Shown one piece after another: positions 54,880 to 64,000 of a stretch of 64,000 nt of DNA (positions within the stretch are counted from its first letter, which is position 1; the number at the start of each line of letters is the position of its first letter). This DNA comes from Apoderus coryli (Eukaryota; Arthropoda; Insecta; Coleoptera; Attelabidae): contig OU452205.1 in the NCBI GenBank assembly GCA_911728435.2, positions 17,304,260 to 17,368,259 of the forward strand, in the 5' to 3' direction. Both the position numbers and the translations under genes were made by a program. Below the pieces are notes generated by a model. That model was given only the letters and a program-made list of their open reading frames with translations. It searched no databases and was not told where the DNA came from.

Positions 54880-56863
54880 TTACAACTGATAAATTTAGAG
54901 AACAACCTAAGTATAGATCAAATAACTCAAAAAATAGAAACCGGTATTCAAGTGAGCGTAAAGAAAATATGCGCTAATAGCAAAGCCACAACCAAAAATA
55001 AATTATCAACCACCACTTTGAACCTTATAAATGAAAGACGAAAGCTACAGAGGCACACCGAAGAATACAAAGAGCTTAACAAGAATATTAAGAAACTAAT
55101 ACGGAAGGACATAAGAACGGAAAACACTAGACTAATACAGAGCATTATTGAACAGAATGGAAATATGAAAGTATTAAGATCGAGACTATCAAGGGGGAGA
55201 ACACAATTAATAAAAATAAAGAACGAAAACAACATAATCGTAACAAAGAAAAAAGACATAGTGAAAACCATAGAAAAATTCTATACTGAGCTATACAAAT
55301 CGAAAATGACAACTCCTTATTAGAAGGAATCGCAAAATATTGAATGTCGGCTCGGAAGAATTGCCAGACATCACGAAAGAAGAAATAAGGAGTGCACTCA
55401 AACAAATGAAAAATGGCAAATGCCCCGGCGAAGATAAAATAACAGCAGAAATGCTTAAACTTGGTGGATCACTTTTAGAAGAACATATACAAGTACTATT
55501 CAACAAATGTCTATGGGAAGGTAAAGTACCAGAAAGATGGCTAGAGGCGGAAGTCATATTGCTATTCAAAAAGGGAGACTCGACCAATATAGAGAATTAC
55601 AGACCTATTAGTTTGTTGTCTCATCTTTACAAGCTCTTCACGAGGATTTTAACAAACAGATTAACACCAAAATTCGACTCGTACCAACCTGTTGAACAGG
55701 CTGGTTTTCGTAAAGGCTTTTCCACGATTGATCATTTGCAGACGGTGAGAACGTTAATAGAGAGATCTGTAGAATACAATATACCAATCCATATGGCTTT
55801 TGTCGACTCAATGGAGATTTGTTATATTCTAAAATCCATGGACAACGCACGTATTGATTCTAGGTACACTTCAGTAATCGAAAACATCTCTAAAAATGCT
55901 TCCCTGCATGTAAAGATAGACAACGAAACTAAGACCGATAATATTAAAATCGAACGCGGAGTAAGACAGGGAGACACAATATCACCAAAATTGTTTACGT
56001 TAGCTCTAGAAGATGTTTTCAAAGAGCTTGAGTGGGAGGAAAAAGGAATCAAGATTGATGGAACATATTTAAACAATCTACGTTTTGCGGATGATATCGT
56101 ACTAATTTCAGACGACTTCAAAGAGATCGAGTCAATGCTTCAAGAACTAAATGAAAAATCGAAGAAAGTGGGACTGAAAATGAATATAGAAAAAACAAAA
56201 ATAATGAGCTTCAATAACACACAGATATATATAGACAACACTACTATCGAAAATGTAGATGAATACAATTACTTGGGTCATACTATAAAACTAGGGAAGG
56301 AAAACAAGTTGAGAGAAGTCACAAAGCGAATAAAACTTTCTTGGGCTGCATTTGGGAAACTGTCACACATATTAAGAAACTATAATATTCCGATAAATTT
56401 GAGACGACAAGTTTTTAACACCTGTGTACTTCCTGTCGCTACATATGGAATGGAAACAATTGCGCTTACCCAGTCAAGTGCCCATAGATTACGAGTGATG
56501 GAGAGGGCAATGGAAAGGTCAATGCTTGGTATCACTTTGAGAGACAAAGTAAGAAACGAAGAAATCCGTAGAAGAACAAAGGTTAAGGACATTGTTGAAA
56601 AAATTGCAGAGATGAAATGGCAATGGGCAGGTCATGTCGCAAGACTACAAGACGAGAGATGGACATTGAGAGTAGCAAGATGGAGACCAAGAGAATCGAA
56701 AAGAAGTATAGGTAGACCTCCGCTAAGATGGACGGATGATTTAAAAAAGATAGCAGGGGGAAATTGGTATCAAAAGGCGAAGGACAGAGATCAGTGGAAG
56801 GAATTAGGAAAGGCCTATGTTCAGGAGTGGACGAAAGAAGGCTGAGGAAGAAGAAGAAGAAGA
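54880..56863 (+). mobile_element. RTE-type LINE, 5'-truncated, (GAA)n tail
   Basis: It starts in the linker after the endonuclease and ends at the gaagaagaagaagaa run (56847-56863). The ORF is broken once near 55320 and lacks part of RT motif A. Confidence 0.8.
54886..56845 (+). pseudogene. RTE-type reverse transcriptase, frameshifted
   Basis: The first frame (to 55323) gives a basic linker (KKICANSKATTKNKL...EFYTELYKSKM). The second frame (from about 55335, 501 codons) gives [58 protein letters not shown], motif B (RGVRQGDTISPKLF), motif C (LRFADDIVLISD) and the RTE C-terminal GRPPLRWTDDLKKIAG. Motif A reads HMAFVDSMEICYILKSMD: the usual VDYEKAFD is damaged by a small deletion, so the first catalytic site is partly lost. 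Confidence 0.85.
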
Positions 56864-56865
56864 AT

Positions 56866-57480
56866 TAAATGAAGGGAAATTATATCCAATTTGGTCTCGT
56901 GGGGTGAATGGTTTTTTGTTATGCTGCCAATAATTTGTTGTTTGTTTAATAGTATCTTGTTTATATTTTTATTTTTTGCATAGGGGTAAATTTGTATTGC
57001 GTTATGTATTATGATTATTAGGTTAAGTTAGGAGGCATACGCCTCATCTTCGCCTTTTGTAATAATTTTATTACAATAATTATTATTATTATTAAATATA
57101 AGTGGATTAGTCTACTGTTGGGTCGTTGGCACTGTCTACGATATAAAATCCACAAACACATAGCTAGCACGTCCATATTTATACGACAAATGCAGACTTC
57201 GCCACAAAACAAGGGGAAGGGTATGTTTTGTGGACTTCGCACTGAATTGTGGGAATAGGAAAAACATAAAATACGATCATAAAATTTAACGTGCGTTCAA
57301 CGCACGTTGAATTTATCTTATCGGAACGTATAGCCTAACGTGTCTTTTCCACGTTGGTTTTTATTTTTACACATTTTGTATGAAATGTTTTCGTGAAATA
57401 AAGTGCACGCATAATCATATTAACATCGAATACTGTAAGAAGATCCACGAAAGCTTAAGTTCCATATACCTACTTACTTA
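56866..57480. other. spacer with a short LINE-like 3' tail
   Basis: taggttaagttaggaggcat...cttttgtaataattttatta and an (ATT)n run at ~57015-57098 resemble a second tail at 49620-49700 (aggttaagttaggaagca...). Otherwise unremarkable. Confidence 0.4.
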
Positions 57481-57494
57481 CGTATAATTAAAAA

Positions 57495-60400
57495 TTGTGC
57501 GGGGTTGTCAGTCCCCCATCGGGCGCCTCCCCAGGTGGCGGATAGGGGAATGCCTCTCAGATATGGGTGGTACCGGGGAAATGAAATACCCGGGGCGGAC
57601 CAAAACTGACACTGGTTAATGGCAGCTGGTTGACCAGAACTTAATACAAGCAGAAATCATAATGATTGGAATGGTTGTATTCGGAAAACATACGGCGTGG
57701 TGATAATCACAGTAACGGCGGATGTACAGCGGTGTAGAAGGCAACGGGAAACCACTACACTATAATGTCTCCCAAGAACAATCAACATGACAATCACAGA
57801 AATGAAAATGGCCCCAAGTTCCCGGCGTCCCTTTAATGGGACAGGGGTGCTAAGAATCCCCGGGCGGAAAAATAAAAATAAATTAAGCATAGGAACATGG
57901 AATGTCCGAACACTTTATGCTGCAGGAAGACTGGAGAACTGTCTGTTAGAAATGCGAAGAACAGACATACAAATACTGGGAGTATGCGAAACAAAATGGC
58001 CAGACGCAACCAATTTTGACTCTGGCAATCACACAATTTACACATCCGGAACACGAGATGCATCTCATAAAAATGGAGTAGCTATAATACTGAATAAATC
58101 TCTCAGTGGATCGGTACGAAATTTTGTGCCCTTGTCAGACAGAATAATGCTACTACAGCTGGCAACAAGACCTGTAAACATGAACATCATTCAGGTTTAT
58201 GCCCCCACTGCCGACCATGACGATAATGAGGTTGAGGAATTCTATCAACAGATCAAAGACATAATGAAGACGACAAAAAAACACGAAGTCACTATAATTA
58301 TGGGAGATTGGAATGCGAAGGTGGGTAAAGAAACAACAAAAGACGTCACAGGACAGCATGGCCTAGGTGTACGCAACGACCGAGGAAAACGACTCGTACA
58401 GTTCTGTCAGGAAGAAGAATTCGTAATCACAAACACCTGGTATAATCTTCCATACAGGAGATTGTACACATGGACATCCCCCCAACACACACAGAATAAG
58501 ATTGTAAGAAATCAGATAGACTTCATCTTAATCAACCGACGCTTCCGTAATAGTAATAAGTCAACAAAAACATACCCTGGTGCAGATGTGTACTCAGATC
58601 ACAGTTTGCTCTGCTCAGCAATAAACGTAAAGTTTAAAAAGAGGCAACAACCAACGAAGACCTTAACAATACATCAACATATATTAAAAGAACCTGAAAC
58701 TATAAGAGAATTAACATGGGAAATAAATAATAATGTACACACAATCACACCATCGTCCATTAACAACAAAAACGTAGAAGAAAACTGGCGAGATATCAAA
58801 GTCTCGTTAAGAAGTGAGAGAATACAACAGTTATTAAAACCTAAAGAAAAAAAAGGAAAAAAGGAATGGATGACACAAGAAATATTAAAGCTCATGGAGG
58901 AAAGACGAAAATATAAGAACAACAATCAAACTGAATACACAAAAATACACCGTATAATTCGTAAAAAAATTAAAGAGGCCAAGGAAAACTGGCTTCAAGA
59001 ATCCTGCAAAGAAATCGAACATCTTCAGTCCACACACGACGATTTTAATTTACATAGAAAGCTAAAAGAATGTTCTGGCATATATAGAAGAAAAAACACA
59101 ACTGTGATATACAATGATAAGGGAAAGGCATTACTAACACAGGAAGATCGACGTAATGAATGGCAACAATATATCCAACAGCTGTTTAACGATGAAACTC
59201 GCGAAATGCCAGAGAGCTTACTAGCTAATCATAGGACAGAACATGGTCCAAGTATCCTCAAATCCGAAGTTCAAAAAGCTATACAGCAATCGAAAGCAAG
59301 AAAAACTCCCGGACCCGATGAAATACCTATTGAGTTGGTGAAGCTTCTTGAAGACGAAGGCGTATCTACTCTGACGGCATTCTTCAACCAAGTTTACCAA
59401 ACCGGAAAACTGCCTGGCGACTGGCAGAAATCGATTTTCATTGCGTTACCCAAAAACTCCAAAGCAAATAGGTGTAGTGACTTCCGGCTGATTAGCCTAA
59501 TGAGCCACACTTTAAAAATAATCCTAAAAATACTGCTCAATAGAATATATGCTATATGTGATCGAGACATTGGTAAGGAGCAATTTGGATTTCGTGGCGG
59601 ACTGGGCACACGCGAAGCCCTTTTTTGCATGAGAACATTATTGCAGAAGAGCTGCGAATTTCGAAAGAACATCTATGTGTGCTTTATCGATTTCGAAAAA
59701 GCATTCGATCGAGTTGACCACACAAAACTTTTTCGATGTCTAAAATCATGTAACGTAGACTATTATGACATACGTCTTTTGATAAATCTGTACTACAATC
59801 AGACTGCTGTGGTCAGGCTAGAGGACAGCGTTACAGACGAAATACCAATAAGACGCGGTGTGAGACAGGGGTGTGTCTTGTCACCCATGTTATTCAATCT
59901 CTACTCAGAAAACATATTTCACGAGGCCTTAGATGGCAGGAGAGAGGTAGCAAAGATAGGAGGCGAAATCATAAACAACGTAAGGTACGCAGATGATACC
60001 GCTATTATCGCTGAGTCTATGGAGGACTTGCAAGTGTTGCTGGACAGAGTGTATGAGGCTGGACGAAGATGGGGTATTAATATAAACATAAAAAAAACAA
60101 AATGGATGGCGGTAGGTAAAATAAACATAGAACCAATTCCGATCACAATCAACGGACACAACATCGAGTTGGTATCACACTTCAAGTATCTGGGAAGTTG
60201 GCTGAACAATGAAATAACATGCGAAGAAGAGATTAAAGCGAGGATTGAAATGGCACGTGGGATGTTTAGTAAATGGAAACCCACCCTTACTAATAGAAAT
60301 CTCTCAATTCAAACGCGGCTCAGAACACTCCGATGTTACATATGGAGCATTTTTCTGTACGTCTGTGAGACATGGACCCTTAAAATTGACACCATGAATA

Positions 60401-60755
60401 AAATAGAGGCATTCGAGATGTGGTGCTATCGGAGAATCCTCAAAATCTCTTGGACGACGCATACTATCAATGAAGAAGTTCTCAGACAGCTGGATAAAGA
60501 TCGAGAACTCCTGGACACCATAAAAACAAGAAAGGTTAGCTACTTTGGACATATAACACGAGGACCCACGTACCACATTCCTCGCCTGATCTTCCAGGGA
60601 AAAGTTGAGGGCAGAAGATGGATAGGCCGCAAAAAACTATCATGGCTGCGAAACATCAGGAATTGGACCGGACTGGGAGTAGAACAATTATTCCAAGCAG
60701 CTAAAGATAGATAGCCCACGCCTGAGACAGGCAAGGCACCGCAAGAAGAAGAAAG
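57495..60755 (+). mobile_element. RTE-type LINE, apparently full length
   Basis: A GC-rich 5' UTR (57495-57786: gttgtcagtcccccatcggg, cccaggtggcggatagggga) precedes a single long ORF. The 3' end is short and closes with gcaagaagaagaaag at 60738-60752. I could not identify a target-site duplication. Confidence 0.85.
57787..60714 (+). CDS. RTE-clade endonuclease/reverse transcriptase, intact 975-residue ORF
   Basis: It encodes the enzyme that nicks target DNA and copies the element's RNA. Residues ~35-280 form an apurinic-type endonuclease: GTWNVRTLY (Asn), CETKW (Glu), YAPTADHD, GDWNAKVG (Asp, Asn), IDFILINR and SDHSLL (Asp-His). RT follows: RKTPGPDEIP, FRLISLMSHTLKIILKIL, QFGFRGGLGTREA, motif A (FIDFEKAFDRVDH), motif B (RRGVRQGCVLSPMLFN), motif C (VRYADDTAII), then the RTE tail (YFGHITRG...GRKKLSWLRNIRNWTG). 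All catalytic residues I know for both domains are present with no stop. Start chosen at the first in-frame ATG before GTWNVR. It may still be active or very recently inserted; antisense frames in this span are shadows. Confidence 0.93.
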   Translation: MTITEMKMAPSSRRPFNGTGVLRIPGRKNKNKLSIGTWNVRTLYAAGRLENCLLEMRRTDIQILGVCETKWPDATNFDSGNHTIYTSGTRDASHKNGVAIILNKSLSGSVRNFVPLSDRIMLLQLATRPVNMNIIQVYAPTADHDDNEVEEFYQQIKDIMKTTKKHEVTIIMGDWNAKVGKETTKDVTGQHGLGVRNDRGKRLVQFCQEEEFVITNTWYNLPYRRLYTWTSPQHTQNKIVRNQIDFILINRRFRNSNKSTKTYPGADVYSDHSLLCSAINVKFKKRQQPTKTLTIHQHILKEPETIRELTWEINNNVHTITPSSINNKNVEENWRDIKVSLRSERIQQLLKPKEKKGKKEWMTQEILKLMEERRKYKNNNQTEYTKIHRIIRKKIKEAKENWLQESCKEIEHLQSTHDDFNLHRKLKECSGIYRRKNTTVIYNDKGKALLTQEDRRNEWQQYIQQLFNDETREMPESLLANHRTEHGPSILKSEVQKAIQQSKARKTPGPDEIPIELVKLLEDEGVSTLTAFFNQVYQTGKLPGDWQKSIFIALPKNSKANRCSDFRLISLMSHTLKIILKILLNRIYAICDRDIGKEQFGFRGGLGTREALFCMRTLLQKSCEFRKNIYVCFIDFEKAFDRVDHTKLFRCLKSCNVDYYDIRLLINLYYNQTAVVRLEDSVTDEIPIRRGVRQGCVLSPMLFNLYSENIFHEALDGRREVAKIGGEIINNVRYADDTAIIAESMEDLQVLLDRVYEAGRRWGININIKKTKWMAVGKINIEPIPITINGHNIELVSHFKYLGSWLNNEITCEEEIKARIEMARGMFSKWKPTLTNRNLSIQTRLRTLRCYIWSIFLYVCETWTLKIDTMNKIEAFEMWCYRRILKISWTTHTINEEVLRQLDKDRELLDTIKTRKVSYFGHITRGPTYHIPRLIFQGKVEGRRWIGRKKLSWLRNIRNWTGLGVEQLFQAAKDR

Positions 60756-60867
60756 ATTTATGTAGATAAATCTTTGATAAAATAGGAAAAATAATTCAAT
60801 GCGAAAATGTAAAATATTTTCTATGAAGGTCCAAATTTAAAAAAAAAAAAAATGTTATCATTTATAA

Positions 60868-61113
60868 CAAGATGTTTTTGGCGACATCTAGTGTGAGCAG
60901 GCAATATGAACGGTAAAACACAGTTCACAAACGATGGCCGGACGAGAACAAACAACTCCATCATATCCTATTGCCAACACTAGATTCGCCCGAATTCCCT
61001 GGCGTGAGGCTTTATTTATGGATTGCCTGTTACATAAAGCAACAACACTTTTAGTTATGTTGGAAATTTGGTTCACACCACCTTGCATTCAGCAGACGGG
61101 TCGTTTCGTTGAT
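60868..61113 (+). repeat. dispersed repeat, copy 2
   Basis: Partner of 50479-50755 (shared aacaagatgtttttggcgac, gcccgaattccctggcg, cagacggg.cgtttcgttg). Starts ~115 bp after the RTE LINE end. Origin unknown. Confidence 0.7.
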
Positions 61114-61880
61114 CTCATATCATTTATCATTTCCGAATTCACATTTCAAGTACCTATTTTAAATTAAAAATACATTTGGAATATTTATTATTCAAACACT
61201 TTTTGAAGCAAGTATTTAGGATTCGTTATTTATAAGAATTAACTAAGAAATATTTTTTCGACATTTTTTTTTGTTAAATTACTATTTTCAAAATGCGATA
61301 TAAAATTTACAATTTTTGACTGTATTGTAGTTTTAACAACAAAAATATTGAACTTATTTTAAATCCAAAACACGATAATATTTTTGTTGCTGCATGTAAT
61401 TTTTAATTGTAATTATTTGCAATTTTTCGAAAGTTACTCCTAGTAAATTCGTTTTGAAAGTAACTGACGTAGATTTGAATAGAGGTTGCAGTCGCTTTTG
61501 AAACAGACAATAATTGTGTTGATTTATCATACGACAGTGGCACATTTTATATACAGTTACTTCACCTCGTGTCGGCACCTTTGTTACCTCTGTTTTAAAA
61601 GCAATTCGCCGCCCGCATTGTTATATATAGTATCTTATAGTATATATAGATATAGTATAACATAGTAGCGGGCTAGAAATGTAGCTGGGAATACGACGAG
61701 TCGATGCTGTATTCAGCGTTTACTGACCCTTCTGATCTATAGTTATTATTCTATGACGGTGGTTTGATAGGTGCGTGATTTTTTGAATTTTCCGCGCAGT
61801 AACTTTAATCGCAACACGCCTCCCGTCAACTGCCATCTATCGGTAGGCTATGTAAAATGTTTAGCAACTTACGTCATTTT
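61114..61880. other. no gene seen
   Basis: AT-rich. A tandem tatagtatctt/tatagtatata patch at 61622-61665 is the only notable feature. Confidence 0.3.
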
Positions 61881-61884
61881 TGTG

Positions 61885-62450
61885 TTTGTTCAGGTCGCCC
61901 AAAAGAAGTCGTTACGTCAGAATTCCTCGATAAAATCCCGAGGATAGAAAGTATGTGAGGTGGCTAAAGCTGAGGCATCTCAACTGAACGGGTGCATCAC
62001 ATTTTGCATCAATATTTGGATATGAAAAGTGATGAGGTGATTGCTTCGATAGCTCACGATCAACCATAAACACAACCGTTTAACTACTTCAAAGGAGTGT
62101 TTGTCATGTTTAGCCGAAATCCAAACGAGGTTGAGCGCTGTTTTGTTACCGATATGAGAAATGGATCCACAATACCACAACAGAGACCAAGCAATAATCG
62201 TAACCGTTAGTTTAAAAGGGTGAATGTGCACCGAATAAGATAAGATGGTACTGTCGGTCAACAAAGTCATGAACACAGTTTTCTGGGATTTGCGCGGTGT
62301 CATTCATATCATTTTACCTTGAAAAGGGTAAAACTGTTGAGCAGATAGTTTTGAAGCAGAAACGTCCGCATTTAGCAAAGAAAAAAGGGTTGTTTCATCA
62401 GAACAATGCACGGGAGCATACATCAATTGGGTGCCGAACTGCTACCCATT
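61885..62450 (+). pseudogene. classical mariner transposase relic
   Basis: In broken frames: GRPKEVVTSEFLDKIPRIES, GISTERVHHILHQYLDM, SAVLLPI*EMDPQYHNRDQA, NKVMNTVFWDLRGVIHIILP and KKKGLFHQNNAREHTS. This is the order of a mariner transposase from the HTH linker to the second catalytic block. The aspartate of the usual HQDNAP.H is Asn here, and the last catalytic block is missing. Many stops. Terminal repeats not found. Confidence 0.75.
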
Positions 62451-62970
62451 CCACACATATTATCCAGATTTAGTCAATATTTTTTAAAATTTTAACAATG
62501 TCCATGTACTGGTAAGTAGGTTGGTAGGTAGTAACCTTGGAAATTTTAACACAAATAACTTTATTACAAAATGAAAACACCAAGCTAAAATATTAAATAT
62601 CTTTTTATTATCTGAGATCTTTAATATATTCCGCTTAAAACTTGAGTCATACTTTAATTGTTCCTTTTGTTGTATGTGAAACTACAGAGTGTTTTAAATT
62701 TTAACTTTTAATTTGCTTCATTTACTGCTTAAAATGTTACAGTTGTGCATCTAAATACCACCGATATCGTGATAGAGTTTAAAACTTCAGGTAAATTGCA
62801 GGAATCTATGACTCAGTATACTTTGCATGCTTTGAACGGCGCTCTCTGAAATATTAGTTATTATTTTCTTTTATGTTTTCATACATTTCCCAAAACAAAA
62901 TTTTATAATAATATTTTTATTATTAACAATATAGTTCTATGAAATAATATCTGTCTAAAATATTCACAAA
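62451..62970. other. possible upstream region of the exon at 62971
   Basis: AT-rich, with no clear TATA or initiator arrangement. May hold the 5' UTR of the putative gene that follows. Confidence 0.25.
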
Positions 62971-63074
62971 ATGATGGAAATTCAAAGTATACCGTTAAGC
63001 GAATATCAACAAGTGAAAATAAATAGTGTTCAAGATATATTGGAAGATTGTGCTAATGAGCGACTAAATCCAAG
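62971..63074 (+). CDS. putative first coding exon of an unrecognised gene
   Basis: ATGATG at 62971 in context caaaATGATGG opens a frame reading MMEIQSIPLSEYQQVKINSV then QDILEDCANERLNPR, ending exactly at a strong donor (aag|gtaaga, 63075), phase 2. The composition is protein-like and unrelated to the transposons around. No continuation exon lies in the remaining 900 bp, so the gene would extend past the window. I do not recognise the protein. Confidence 0.4.
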
Positions 63075-64000
63075 GTAAGAAATTGAAATATTTAACAAAA
63101 AATGTTAATACTTTATGTCAGATTCACATTTATGCAAAAAAAAATAGAAGGAAGAACCCAAATAAAACTTTTTATCTTTTTAGCTCGAAAAGTGTCTTGT
63201 TCATAGTATAACATTGCTTTTAAAATTATTATAAAACTAACACCATGTTTCATTCAAAATGTAACAGTAAACATTAATTGTAAATATGCTATACAAATAC
63301 TTATAGTATAGGCAGGTATTTCGATCAGGTCAAAAATTGGATGTGGCGTTTTTAGTTCCCCTGAATATTAATATCTAGTTTCTGGAAAAGTGTTTCATAA
63401 TATATGCGCAGGACTTTAGGATGTGAAAGCTCGTCCAAAGATATGAAAAAAAGTTTCTATTAACTAATCCTCTAAAATGCACAATTTTCGAGATACTTAA
63501 TTGAAAAAAAAATCAATTTTTGCTATTATCTCCGGAACCGTTTATCGTACAGGAAATCGCTTTTCTAAGTATTTTCTACTCATAATAAGTTATGTTTCGT
63601 GCAAGAATGTTTTTTTTTTTAAATTGGTGAAGATTTTGAAGCGCTAGTGGGTGTTTTTCTCTCCAATTTCTACGCCACTAGAAAAAGTACGGTTTTAAGA
63701 TACGCATTTGAACTGCCAATGTGTAATACACAAAAAAGATCCTCTTGGTCATAAGCTCTAAAGTTGGCCGTTTTCGAGGAAAATCAACTTGTTGAAAAAC
63801 ATGGTAAATTTTTTTAAATAATTTTAATTTTTTTACTAATTAAACGAAATTTATTTAAACGTTAGAACAGGTAATAAAACCTAACGATAACTTCATAATT
63901 GCAAAATTAAATAAACTGTTGCCCTCGAGGCACGAATAGCTCTCCATATTTAAAAGTAATAATTTTATGACCTTTTTGTTATTTATCTAAATTTAATAAA
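63075..64000. other. putative intron, no gene seen
   Basis: AT-rich. The stretch 63470-63830 (ctccggaaccgtttatcgta, cgaaaattgtgc-like words, gttttcgaggaaaatcaac) has the look of a dispersed insect repeat but has no visible ends. Confidence 0.3.

Noticed and set aside
57833..60734. Several antisense frames of 64-121 codons inside the RTE ORF
   Set aside because: They are shadows of the intact 975-residue coding sequence on the opposite strand.
5095..60755. Reverse-transcriptase ORFs as viral or retroviral genes
   Set aside because: All recognisable RTs have LINE-type motifs (F.DF.KAFD, GVPQGS or GVRQG, YADD/FADD) with endonuclease domains or A/T-rich tails and no gag, protease or integrase; they are non-LTR retrotransposons.

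Overview
The window is insect (at least arthropod) nuclear DNA: AT-rich, with GT-AG introns, one conserved host gene broken by transposon-swollen introns, and a dense, nested collection of LINEs and DNA transposons. I cannot fix the order from sequence alone.

The host gene is the 3' half of alpha-Spectrin on the + strand: 15 exons from 7441 to 33163, whose reading phases all join and together encode about 1,085 residues. These are the spectrin repeats downstream of the SH3 domain, then the calmodulin-like EF-hand tail ending in a stop. Earlier exons, including SH3, must lie upstream of the window. Ten introns are short (61-405 nt). Four (9007-16436, 17361-23562, 24794-29863, 30788-33034) are 2.2-7.4 kb and hold nearly all the mobile DNA inside the gene. 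A possible first coding exon of another, unrecognised gene lies at 62971-63074.

Layout: 1-7400 is intronic or upstream sequence with a mariner-like relic, LINE scraps, a pogo-type MITE, a P-superfamily element with an 8-bp target duplication and a defective LINE. 7.4-33.2 kb is alpha-Spectrin, with intronic LINEs, a long-inverted-repeat mariner-like element, a TTAA-flanked piggyBac relic nested in another TIR element, and a foldback element. 33.8-39.5 kb has a second P-superfamily copy carrying its own insertion, then the larger copy of the long-inverted-repeat element. 41-46 kb is a nest: a Harbinger-type tandem pair, itself carrying a foldback MITE, sits inside a piggyBac derivative. 46.8-50.2 kb has a MITE between direct repeats and a THAP-domain transposon with about 130-bp inverted repeats. 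51.5-52.7 kb is a Tc1/mariner-type DDE relic. 54.9-60.8 kb holds two RTE-type LINEs, the second with an uninterrupted 975-residue endonuclease/reverse transcriptase ORF. 61.9-62.4 kb is a classical mariner relic.

Most elements are defective: catalytic residues changed, catalytic cores deleted, frames broken. The most interesting structures are the two copies of a mariner-like element with inverted repeats of about 0.65-0.89 kb that contain smaller transposon-like ends, a single ORF that fuses a PHD-finger LINE ORF1 to a reverse-transcriptase C-terminal half, piggyBac ends marked by repeated palindromes, and the dimeric Harbinger composite with a single TTA target duplication. I saw no clear previously undescribed gene system beyond these transposon architectures.
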